DNA from: Brachybacterium equifaecis
GTDB lineage: Bacteria; Actinomycetota; Actinomycetes; Actinomycetales; Dermabacteraceae
Assembly: GCF_023509525.1 (NCBI RefSeq)
Contig: NZ_JAKNCJ010000005.1
Span: forward strand, 111,560 to 175,559
Reading direction: 5' to 3'
Length of the DNA stretch: 64,000 nucleotides
Shown: in pieces, positions 17,639 through 25,259 of the stretch
Layout: the number at the start of each line of letters is the position of its first letter
Numbering within the stretch: the first letter of the stretch is position 1
Made by a program: the position numbers and the translations under genes
Notes under the pieces: generated by a model
What the model was told of the DNA's origin: nothing
Database searches by the model: none
The model's input: the letters and a program-made list of their open reading frames with translations, nothing else

Positions 17639-18342
17639 CGTGCCGACTCCGCGGCCTCGACCTGGACAGGTGCCTGCGCGGCGCCGGATGCGCTCTCGCC
17701 CCAGGAGGGACTGTTCAAGGACACCGTGAGGTGGGAGGTGACGTGCTGGACGCTGCGGCCCGCGATCACCCACGCCCGGACCACGGTCGCGAGGACGTCC
17801 CCGAGGTCGCCCTCGAGGCGGGTCGCGAAGTGCTCGGAGACCCGGAAGGTGCCCAGCTCCTTGGCGACCTCGATCGCCGCCCAGATGTCGCGCATGTGGT
17901 CGGGATCAGGCGCCGAGCCGCCCGGGACGGCCGCCGGATCGGCGAGCGGGTACAGCGCCCACTCCCCTGCCGCCCGGTGACCGGTGCGTCGGCCCGTCGG
18001 CGCCTCCACGGCGCGGGGGCCAGCGCCGCCGGGCGCCTCGCAGGCCACCTCCCCCGGGCAGCCGCGCGAGAGGGTGATCGCGAGAGAGACGTGATGACCG
18101 CTGGCGGCGAGAGCCTCGCCGAGATCGGTGAGCAGGCGCAGGATCGCCTCCTCGGACCCGCCTGCATAGGTGGAGACGTCACCGGTGACGGGCGTGAGGC
18201 CGCTGGTGTCGAGGGAGTCGAGGGCCCCGGTGATCACGCGCGCATAGTCGTCGGCCATGACCGACGCGGTGATGCGGCAGCCGACGCCGAAGGCGAGGGG
18301 GTCGGAGGTGCGAGCTGTGCCTAACGTCGTGGAGAGCGCCAT
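17635..18342 (-). CDS. ykoF: YkoF-type thiamine/HMP-binding protein
   Basis: A 235-residue soluble protein with two ferredoxin-like repeats: FGVGCRITASVMADDYARVI near residue 18, with SGHHVSLAITLSRGCPGE closing the first half, and a second half ending HVTSHLTVSLN. YkoF binds thiamine or hydroxymethylpyrimidine and always accompanies ykoEDC. No signal peptide, so cytoplasmic. AAAGG lies eight bases before ATG 18342. It is the first gene behind the TPP riboswitch. The insert between the halves (GAGPRAVEAPTGRRTGHR) is longer than usual. Confidence 0.9.
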   Translation of the reverse strand: MALSTTLGTARTSDPLAFGVGCRITASVMADDYARVITGALDSLDTSGLTPVTGDVSTYAGGSEEAILRLLTDLGEALAASGHHVSLAITLSRGCPGEVACEAPGGAGPRAVEAPTGRRTGHRAAGEWALYPLADPAAVPGGSAPDPDHMRDIWAAIEVAKELGTFRVSEHFATRLEGDLGDVLATVVRAWVIAGRSVQHVTSHLTVSLNSPSWGESASGAAQAPVQVEAAESAR

Positions 18343-18385
18343 GGAGATACCTTTCGGGCATCGGCACGGGCGCAGGCGAAGATCG

Positions 18386-18480
18386 CCTGGCGAAGCTTCC
18401 TGCGCCGGCATGATCCGGATCAGGTTCTACGGTCGGAGTTGGAGAACTCCCTCTCAGCCCAGCTCACTGGACTCCCGTGC
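18386..18480 (-). promoter_or_regulatory. TPP riboswitch (THI element)
   Basis: On the minus strand the leader of ykoF carries both hallmark blocks of the thiamine pyrophosphate aptamer: CTGAGAGGG at 18449-18457 and CCTGATCCGGATCATGCCGG at 18405-18424. The first lies in the pyrimidine-sensing arm and the second in the pyrophosphate arm. Helix P3 is formed by GGAGTT/AACTCC around 18436-18450. Binding of TPP should shut off the YkoFEDC transporter, by sequestering the ykoF ribosome site or by termination; no clear T-rich terminator is visible. Outer limits are approximate. Confidence 0.93.
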
Positions 18481-18527
18481 TCGAGCTCGAGCCTACCCCC
18501 GCCGGGCCGCCGTCGTACCCTTGAACG

Positions 18528-20432
18528 GTGAGCAACAACAAGAGCACCAGCGACCGGATCATCTGGGTCGACTGCGAGATGACCGGCCTGGACAAGCAGC
18601 GCGACGCGCTCGTGGAGATCGCCGTTCTCGTCACCGACGGCGACCTGAACATCCTCGGCGAGGGCGTCGACGTCGTCATCAAGCCCCCGGCCGAGGCGCT
18701 CGAGAACATGGGCGGCTTCGTGCGCACCATGCACACCACCTCCGGTCTGCTCGACCAGCTCGAAGGCGGCATGACCCTCGAGCAGGCACAGGCCGAGTGC
18801 CTCGCCTACGTGAAGAAGCACTGCCCCGACAAGGGCAAGGCGCCCCTCGCGGGCAACAGCGTCGGCACCGACCGCGTGTTCCTGGACAAGGACGTCCCCG
18901 AGTTCGCGCAGTGGCTCTCCTACCGCACGATCGACGTCTCCAGCCTCAAGGAGCTCGCCAAGCGCTGGTTCCCGCGCGTCTTCTTCAACACCCCCGCGAA
19001 GAACGGCGGGCACCGCGCCCTCGCCGATATCCGCGAGTCGATCCAGGAGCTCAAGTTCTACCGGGAGGTGCTGTTCACCGCGGATCCCGGGCCGACGACA
19101 GCGCAGGTGCAGGAGGTCGCGCGGCGCTTCGAGATCACGGCCGACGGCGACCCCGCCCACCCCCAGCCCGTCGCTGCAGCTCCGGCCCCGGCGGTCCCCT
19201 GGCTCGCGCGCGACTCGCACCGCGAGTGGCTCGCCGCCGAGGGCGAGAACCTGCTGGTGTTCGGCTCGGAGTCCTTGCGCGAGGACGGCGGCTTCGGCTG
19301 GCTCGACGAGACCGGCGAGCTCGATGCAGATCGCCCCGCGGAGCTGTGGATCACCTGCCGCATGACCCACTGCTTCGCCCTCGCCGCGACGACCGGCTCC
19401 CCCGACTTCGGCCGCTACGCCGACCACGGGATCGCCGCTCTGCAGGGCGTGTTCCGCGACCGCGAGCACGGTGGCTGGTACTCCGCCGTCGCCGGTGAGA
19501 GCGTCGTGAACGACGCGAAGGAGGCCTACGCCCACGCGTTCGTGGTGCTCGCTGCCGCGTCGGCCGCTGCCGCCGGCCGCCCCGGAGCCCGCGAGCTCCT
19601 CGACGAGGCGCTCTCCGTGCTGGATGAGAAGTTCTTCGACGAAGCCTCCGGGATGAGCGTGGACACGTTCGACCGCACGTTCACGACCTGCGAGGACTAC
19701 CGCGGCATCAACGCGAACATGCACACCGTGGAGGCTCTGCTCTCCGCGGCCGACGTCACCGGAGAGCGCCGCTGGCTCGACCGCGCAGTGGGCATTGCGA
19801 CCCGGGCGATCGACGAGTTCGCGCGCGCCCAGGACTGGCTGCTGCCCGAGCACTTCGACACCGAGTGGAACCCGATCCTCGACTACAACGAGGACGAGCC
19901 CGCCCACCCGTTCCGCCCCTACGGTGCGACCATCGGGCACTGGATCGAGTGGTCGCGCCTCGTGCTGCACGCCCGCGCCGCTCTGATCGCGCGCGACGGC
20001 TCCGCTCCCGAGTGGATGCTCGAAGCCGCGATCGCGCTCATGGAGAAGTCCGACGCGGCCTTCGGCCAGGACGGGAAGCCCGGCTTCGCGTACACCGTGG
20101 ACTGGGACGGGGACGTGGTGGTGCCCGAGCGGATGCACTGGGTCGCCGCAGAGGCGACGGCGGCCGCGGCCGTGCTGCACCAGGTGACGGGCGAGGCTAA
20201 GTGGGCCGAGCGCTACCAGCAGTGGTGGGAGCACATCAGCGAGTTCTTCATCGACACCGCCGACGGTTCCTGGTTCCACGAGCTCGACGCGCAGAACCGC
20301 CCGCAGTCCGCGACGTGGGAGGGCAAGCCCGACATCTACCACGCCTACCAGGCGACCTTGATCCCCCGCCTGCCGGTCACGCCGACGCTCGCCGCAGCAG
20401 TGCGCGCGGACCTTCTCGATACGATCGGCTGA
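18528..20432 (+). CDS. orn: Oligoribonuclease fused to an AGE-family sugar isomerase/epimerase
   Basis: A 634-residue protein with two complete enzymes in one frame. Residues 1-200 are a DEDDh exonuclease of oligoribonuclease type: IIWVDCEMTGLD with Asp15 and Glu17, the block GNSVGTDRVFLDKD, and GHRALADI. Oligoribonuclease degrades 2-5-nt RNAs and pGpG. A Pro/Ala linker (about 208-224) leads to an N-acylglucosamine 2-epimerase superfamily (alpha/alpha)6 barrel of about 410 residues. That barrel shows RMTHCFALAA, HAFVVLAAAS, NANMHTVEAL, RPYGATIGHW, MHWVAAEATA and KPDIYHAYQAT. The His-rich motifs match the YihS/mannose-isomerase branch, so the substrate may be an aldose such as mannose. The GTG start follows the riboswitch leader. 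A perfect-looking hairpin follows the stop. No frameshift or start signal separates the halves. Confidence 0.9.
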   Translation: MSNNKSTSDRIIWVDCEMTGLDKQRDALVEIAVLVTDGDLNILGEGVDVVIKPPAEALENMGGFVRTMHTTSGLLDQLEGGMTLEQAQAECLAYVKKHCPDKGKAPLAGNSVGTDRVFLDKDVPEFAQWLSYRTIDVSSLKELAKRWFPRVFFNTPAKNGGHRALADIRESIQELKFYREVLFTADPGPTTAQVQEVARRFEITADGDPAHPQPVAAAPAPAVPWLARDSHREWLAAEGENLLVFGSESLREDGGFGWLDETGELDADRPAELWITCRMTHCFALAATTGSPDFGRYADHGIAALQGVFRDREHGGWYSAVAGESVVNDAKEAYAHAFVVLAAASAAAAGRPGARELLDEALSVLDEKFFDEASGMSVDTFDRTFTTCEDYRGINANMHTVEALLSAADVTGERRWLDRAVGIATRAIDEFARAQDWLLPEHFDTEWNPILDYNEDEPAHPFRPYGATIGHWIEWSRLVLHARAALIARDGSAPEWMLEAAIALMEKSDAAFGQDGKPGFAYTVDWDGDVVVPERMHWVAAEATAAAAVLHQVTGEAKWAERYQQWWEHISEFFIDTADGSWFHELDAQNRPQSATWEGKPDIYHAYQATLIPRLPVTPTLAAAVRADLLDTIG

Positions 20433-20463
20433 GGCCCGCGGGGCGGCCTTCCTTCACACGCGC

Positions 20464-20508
20464 GAGACCGACGTCCTGTTCCAGAAATTGGAACAAGACG
20501 TCGGTCTC
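20464..20508. terminator. Long bidirectional hairpin
   Basis: A nearly perfect 20-base-pair stem with one mismatch and a GAAAT loop lies between the convergent orn fusion gene and the small membrane gene at 20529. It probably terminates both transcripts. Confidence 0.75.
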
Positions 20509-20528
20509 GGGCGCTGACAGGGCAGCTG

Positions 20529-20735
20529 CTAGCGCAGCTCCGGTGCGGCAGCTCGGTCGCTCCGCGTCGCGCGCTCCCGCTCCAGCTCCTCGCGACGCTT
20601 CCAGGCATCCATCATCCCGGCACGCACTCCCAGGCGGATCACCCAGTAGACGACATAGAGCACGACCGCCCACATGACGACGATGCCGATGAGTCCGGCC
20701 GCCCCGATCCCCAGTTCCATCCCGGTACCGCCCAT
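20529..20735 (-). CDS. Small single-span membrane protein
   Basis: A 68-residue protein with one strongly hydrophobic helix (about residues 9-36, GIGAAGLIGIVVMWAVVLYV) followed by a charged, cytoplasm-type tail rich in Arg and Glu. GGAAGGAACC lies upstream of the ATG. No family is recognised; the composition resembles short SHOCT-less membrane proteins common in actinobacteria. Convergent with the orn fusion. Confidence 0.6.
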   Translation of the reverse strand: MGGTGMELGIGAAGLIGIVVMWAVVLYVVYWVIRLGVRAGMMDAWKRREELERERATRSDRAAAPELR

Positions 20736-20900
20736 CGCTCAGGTTCCTTCCCCAACTGCGCCTCGGTGAACGCATCTGGCGAGTCTCCGCCGCCGCGTGC
20801 CACGATGCAAGCCGGATCACATCGACAAGGGCCCGCTCCGGCGTCGATGCCGTCTGAGGGCGTGTATGCTTGTTTCTCGTTGCGGGTCTGACCTGCGCAT

Positions 20901-20974
20901 GGTGGTCGTAGCTCAGTTGGTAGAGCTCCTGGTTGTGATCCAGGCGGTCGCGGGTTCAAATCCCGTCGATCACC
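20901..20974 (+). tRNA. tRNA-His (GTG)
   Basis: A cloverleaf with anticodon GTG in the loop TTGTGAT. It has the extra G at position -1 (20901) opposite C73, the tRNA-His identity element. The acceptor stem is GTGGTCG/CGATCAC. CCA is not encoded. Confidence 0.95.
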
Positions 20975-21000
20975 CCTTGTGATGTCTCAGGACATCGTTC

Positions 21001-21040
21001 ATGACGAAGGGCCCCGATCCCGATCGGGGCCCTTCGTCAT
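21001..21040 (+). terminator. Terminator after tRNA-His
   Basis: A perfect 19-base inverted repeat (21001-21019 with 21022-21040) with almost no loop begins 26 bases after the tRNA. Position and stability point to transcription termination. Confidence 0.75.
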
Positions 21041-21127
21041 GTGCGCAGCTCTCAGTGGCGCACCCTCACGCAGTGCGCGGGCGACGACGAGCGGGCTGCT
21101 GCCAGTTCCGGCAGCAGCCCTTTCTGC

Positions 21128-21560
21128 TCAGCTCCCCGCCTGCAGCTTCCCGATCTCCTCGCGAGCGGCCGCGACCAGCTCAGCATTGGTGTACGCGCGG
21201 CCCCAGAGTCCCCAGCCGCCCTCGGGCGCCTCGGTCAGGAGCACCCACGTGCGCTCAGCCAGGCTCTCGTCCCCAGCAGCTGCTGCAACGGTCGCCGTCA
21301 GCCGGGCGACGACGGCGCTCTGCTTGTCGCGGTCGAGTGCCCCCGCATTGGTGAGGACCTGCACGCGCACGTAGTCGCTGTCGCCGTCCACATTGGAGAT
21401 GGCGCCGGCGGGCATCTCGTGCACGAATGCGGCCGTGTTCTTGCGGAACATCGGGATGTTCGGGACCTGCTCGATCCATCACTGCGGCGGCGAGATCTCT
21501 CGCGAGCTGGTGCGGGGCGGGGAAAGTCCCCGCGGTGGCAAAGACGTCGATCATCGGCAT
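21128..21560 (-). pseudogene. Frameshifted tautomerase-family gene
   Basis: ATG at 21560 with a GGAG site starts MPMIDVFATAGTF, the N-terminus of a 4-oxalocrotonate tautomerase-like protein whose Pro1 is the catalytic base. After about 28 codons the homologous sequence continues in the next frame as WIEQVPNIPMFRKN and on to a normal C-terminus GKLQAGS at 21128. The span is 433 bases, one more than a multiple of three, so a single inserted base near 21475-21485 explains the break. Full length would be about 144 residues. It could be a true pseudogene or a sequencing error. Confidence 0.7.
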
Positions 21561-21667
21561 GGTGCGCTCCTTCCGGCGGCGCCCCATGACGCCGCGAACC
21601 GGACAATTCTTGGCACTCCGCAGTGTCGCACCTGCGGCGCCGTCAGCGCCGACTGCTCAGTGATGCC

Positions 21668-22885
21668 TCACAGCGCTCCGAGCACCGCCGCCACCGCTCC
21701 CCCGGCCCCGCCGACGAGCACGACCGCCCACGCAGGGACCTTCCACGCGGTCAGCAGCACGAAGCAGGCGAGGGCCAGTATGAACGCCGCGGGCGCGGTG
21801 ATGGCCGTGGTGAAGACCGGGTCGTACAGCGCGGCTGCGAGGATCCCGACCACTGCTGCGTTCGCTCCGGCCATCGCCGCGCGCACGAGCGGCCTGGCCA
21901 TCAGGCCCTTCCAGAACGGCAGCACCCCGAGGAGCAGCAGGAACCCGGGGGTGAAGATCGCGAGCAGCGCGATCACTCCTCCGGCGACGCCGCCGGGGCC
22001 GATGCCGGCCGCGGCGCCGAGGTATCCGGCCAGGCTGAACAGCGGCCCGGGCATCGCCTGCGCCGCCCCGTACCCGGCGAGGAACGCCTCGGGGCCGACC
22101 CACCCGGTCTGCACGACCTCGGCTTCCAGCAGCGGCAGCACGACATGCCCGCCGCCGAAGACGAGCGCCCCGGCGCGCAGATGCGCGTCGGCCAGCTGCG
22201 GCGCCCCGCTGCCGGTGGCGCGGGCGAGCAGAGGCATCCCCGCGAGGAGCACCACCAGGGCCGACAGGCACGCGATGCCCGCGCGCCGCCCGTACGGAAC
22301 GCGGATCCCGCGAGCGGCCGGGAGCGGAGCTGCGTCAGCGCTCAGTCTGCCGCGCAGCAGCCAGAGACCGCCCGCCGCACCGAGGAGGATCGCGAGGATC
22401 TGCCCGATGGACCCGCCGAGCAGCAGGGCCGATCCTGCGGCGAGGACGGCGATGCTCGCGCGCGGCGCATCGGGCGTGAGAGTGCGGGCCATGCCGAGCA
22501 CGGCGTGGGCGACGATCGCGACCGCAACGATCTTCAGCCCCGCGATGATGCCGGTTCCGACGGCGCTGGAAAGGGCAGCCGCGCCCAGCGCGAGGCCGAT
22601 CATGAGCGCCGCCGATGGCAGGGTGAAGGCGACGAAGGCCGCAAGAGCGCCGAGGATGCCAGCCCGGTGCAGGCCGATCGCGAAGCCGACCTGGCTGGAG
22701 GCCGGACCGGGCAGGAACTGGCACAGCGCCACGAGATCGGCGTACTCCCGATCCCCCAGCCAGCCGCGCCGCTCCACCAGCTCCGTGCGGAAGTACCCGA
22801 GGTGCGCGACCGGCCCGCCGAACGACGTCAGCCCGAGCAGCAGGAACACGCGGAAGACCTCCGCGACCGATCCTGATCCCGGCAT
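21668..22885 (-). CDS. chrA: Chromate transporter, two-domain ChrA
   Basis: A 405-residue membrane protein with two homologous CHR halves. The first begins FRVFLLLGLTSFGGPVAHLGYFR and holds CQFLPGPASSQ. The second, after about residue 215, holds VFGGGHVVLPLLE and AMPGPLFSLAGYLG. About ten to twelve helices are visible. Fusion of two CHR domains is the usual long ChrA form, which exports chromate in exchange or by proton motive force. It starts 30 bases after hmgS and may be read with the mevalonate operon, though no functional link is known. Confidence 0.92.
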   Translation of the reverse strand: MPGSGSVAEVFRVFLLLGLTSFGGPVAHLGYFRTELVERRGWLGDREYADLVALCQFLPGPASSQVGFAIGLHRAGILGALAAFVAFTLPSAALMIGLALGAAALSSAVGTGIIAGLKIVAVAIVAHAVLGMARTLTPDAPRASIAVLAAGSALLLGGSIGQILAILLGAAGGLWLLRGRLSADAAPLPAARGIRVPYGRRAGIACLSALVVLLAGMPLLARATGSGAPQLADAHLRAGALVFGGGHVVLPLLEAEVVQTGWVGPEAFLAGYGAAQAMPGPLFSLAGYLGAAAGIGPGGVAGGVIALLAIFTPGFLLLLGVLPFWKGLMARPLVRAAMAGANAAVVGILAAALYDPVFTTAITAPAAFILALACFVLLTAWKVPAWAVVLVGGAGGAVAAVLGAL

Positions 22886-22914
22886 CACGTCATCCCCTCT
22901 GCCCGTCGCGCCTC

Positions 22915-24108
22915 TCAGCCCGCGGGGCGCTCGTACCGCCGGGCGCGGCCCTGGATCCCGGCGAAGCGGAACCCTGATCCCCCGACCTGCGGGGTCTCCT
23001 GATCGGAGGCGCTGCTGAGCTCGGCGCTGCGGTGCAGCTCCTCGTACGCATCCACCGCGAGCGGCTCGCGCGCATCGAGCATCGCGAGGCGCCGCGCGCG
23101 CCGGCCCGCGGCGTCGCCCTGGTCGCGGACGATGCCGGTGAGCATCTCCCCCGCGCTCCCGGAGCCGTAGCTGAACAGCGCCACGCGCTTCCCGGCGAGG
23201 TCGCCTGCATGGTCCAGGAGCGAGGCGAGCCCGTTCCAGAGGGAGGCGGTGTACGTGTTGCCCAGACGCCGGTTGTAGACCTCCGCCTGATCCAGCGGCG
23301 TCTCGTCGAGCTCGGCGCCGAGCTTCTGGCTGAGGTGGCGGTGCGCCTTGCGCGCCATCTTCGTGAACGGCTGGTGGTAGACGAACGCGTCGATCTGGTC
23401 GGCCGAGGGGCCGCCCTGCGCCTGCAGGTCCTCCCACGCCCCCATGAGCGCCTTCTGGTACGCACCCATCGACAGCCGGCCGTCGACGACCGCGGTCGAG
23501 GAGTCGTTGGGCCGCCAGAAGTCGTCGATGTCAGCGGAGTACACGCCCGAGATCGGCTCGATCTCCAGCAGCGCCGGATCGGCGCTGATCACCATCGCGA
23601 CAGCGCCCGCGCCCTGCGTGGGCTCTCCCGGGGAGGCGAGCTGGTAGCGGGCCACGTCCGAGGCGATCACGAGGACCTTCTCCTGCGGGCGGCGGGCGAC
23701 GATGCCGATCGCGCTCTGCACGGCGGCCATCCCCGCGTAGCAGGCCTGCTTGAGCTCCACCGAGCGCACATGCGGGGGCAGGCCGAGCAGGCCGTGCGCG
23801 ATGACCGCGGCGGACTTCGAGTGGTCGATGCCGGACTCGGTGGCGAACAGGAGCGTGCGGATGCCCTCGATGCCGGTGCGCTCGAGCAGAGCGGAGGCGG
23901 CGGCCGCTCCCATCGTGACGACGTCCTCGTCGGCAGCGGGCAGGGACATCTCGTCCTGACCGAGCCCGCGCGAGTACTTCGCGGGGTCCACCCCGCGCGT
24001 CTCGGCGAGGGCCGACAGGTCCAGGACATGGTGGCCGGTCGCGATCTCGAGATCCTCGATGCCGATCGGCACGGCTCCGGCGGCGGGGGCGTGGGGAGAA
24101 GTGGTCAT
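22915..24108 (-). CDS. hmgS: Hydroxymethylglutaryl-CoA synthase
   Basis: A 397-residue cytoplasmic enzyme condensing acetyl-CoA and acetoacetyl-CoA to HMG-CoA, the entry to the mevalonate pathway. The catalytic Cys123 lies in ELKQACYAGMAAVQ. The general-acid region reads FVYHQPFTKMARKAH, and GSVLxS-type motifs read SYGSGSAGEML. Length fits bacterial enzymes. ATG overlaps the hmgR stop by four bases. It is last of six mevalonate genes. Confidence 0.94.
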   Translation of the reverse strand: MTTSPHAPAAGAVPIGIEDLEIATGHHVLDLSALAETRGVDPAKYSRGLGQDEMSLPAADEDVVTMGAAAASALLERTGIEGIRTLLFATESGIDHSKSAAVIAHGLLGLPPHVRSVELKQACYAGMAAVQSAIGIVARRPQEKVLVIASDVARYQLASPGEPTQGAGAVAMVISADPALLEIEPISGVYSADIDDFWRPNDSSTAVVDGRLSMGAYQKALMGAWEDLQAQGGPSADQIDAFVYHQPFTKMARKAHRHLSQKLGAELDETPLDQAEVYNRRLGNTYTASLWNGLASLLDHAGDLAGKRVALFSYGSGSAGEMLTGIVRDQGDAAGRRARRLAMLDAREPLAVDAYEELHRSAELSSASDQETPQVGGSGFRFAGIQGRARRYERPAG

Positions 24109-25259
24109 GCGCGCGGTGCCTTCCTGCGCTCGAGGCGGCGATGGGAGTCCATCAGCTCGCCGGGGTTGGTCTGCGCGGCGAGCAGCGACAACTCCCCGCA
24201 CAGGACGGTCGCGGCCATGAGCGCAGCGAGGCGCCGGGTGTTCGCCCCGGGCTCGCGCTCCTCGCGGCAGCCGAGCCGCTCCATCGCGTAGTCGACGTGG
24301 TCCAGGTGCTTGCCGTTGCCGACGGTGCCGACGATCAGGTGCGGGAGGGTGCACGAGAAGTACAGCCCGTCCTCGCGGTCCTCCGCGTACGTGAAGCCCT
24401 GGGAGCCCTCGACGATGTTCGCGGCGTCCTGGCCGGTGGCGAGGTAGAACGCGAGCAGCATGTTCGCGTAGTGCGCGTTCGCCGAGCGGATCGCACCGGC
24501 GATCGTGGAGCCGACGTAGTTCTTGCGCAGCACGAGCTGGACGATCTCGGCGGCGCTCGAGCGCAGCTGCTTCGCCACGATCTCGTGCGGGATGAGGATC
24601 TCGGCGACCACGTTCCGGCCGCGGCCGAGCACGCCGTTGACGGCGGTCGCCTTCTTGTCCGAGCAGTAGTTGCCGGAGATCGAGCCGTACTCGAGGTCGA
24701 GGCCCCAGGAGAGGATCCGCTCCATGAGCTGCTCGGCGGCCTGGGTGACCATGTTGTGGCCCGAGGCATCGCCCGTGGTCAGCGCGAAGCGGAGGAACAG
24801 CAGATTGCCGACGATCTCGGGGTGGATCTCCTCGAGCCGAGCGAAGCGGCTGCCGGCGCCGACGACCTCGCGCAGCTCGCCGATGCGGTCCTGGACCACG
24901 AGGGAGGCCTGGTGGGCCGTCGCCGCATCGGGTGCGACGAACAGCGAGGAGCGAGTCATCCGCTCTCCGATGACGGTGGCGCGGATGCCGCCCTCGATCA
25001 TCCGGGAGATGCGCGCGCCGCGGCCGACCGACGGCCACAGCGGCGTCTCGTAGGTCGCCAGCGGCACCTCGACCTCGCCCTCCACGGCGTTGCCGGACAT
25101 CCGCAGCGGCCCGACCCAGCGGGTCGGGATGTCCGTGGTCGGCGCAGGGCCGGGCGCCGCCTGAGCGGGAGAGGCCGGCGCGGTCGGGCCGGCCGCGGTC
25201 GATCCGGACGCGGTCGGGGCCGGCGCGCTCGCAGCGGGGCCGGGATTCTGGTCGGTCAT
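24105..25259 (-). CDS. hmgR: Hydroxymethylglutaryl-CoA reductase
   Basis: A 384-residue enzyme reducing HMG-CoA to mevalonate. Diagnostic blocks are visible: PLRMSGNAVEGEVEVPLATYE, TTGDASGHNMVTQAAE, ISGNYCSDKKATAVNG (catalytic Lys), and the C-terminal LMDSHRR, which should carry the catalytic His. The first 40 residues are an Ala/Pro-rich low-complexity extension, not a membrane anchor. TGATG overlap with fni upstream, ATGA overlap with hmgS downstream. Confidence 0.94.
   Translation of the reverse strand: MTDQNPGPAASAPAPTASGSTAAGPTAPASPAQAAPGPAPTTDIPTRWVGPLRMSGNAVEGEVEVPLATYETPLWPSVGRGARISRMIEGGIRATVIGERMTRSSLFVAPDAATAHQASLVVQDRIGELREVVGAGSRFARLEEIHPEIVGNLLFLRFALTTGDASGHNMVTQAAEQLMERILSWGLDLEYGSISGNYCSDKKATAVNGVLGRGRNVVAEILIPHEIVAKQLRSSAAEIVQLVLRKNYVGSTIAGAIRSANAHYANMLLAFYLATGQDAANIVEGSQGFTYAEDREDGLYFSCTLPHLIVGTVGNGKHLDHVDYAMERLGCREEREPGANTRRLAALMAATVLCGELSLLAAQTNPGELMDSHRRLERRKAPRA

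Noticed and set aside
21393..22876. Long plus-strand frames across chrA
   Set aside because: Low-complexity antisense of a membrane protein gene; chrA itself has clear family motifs.
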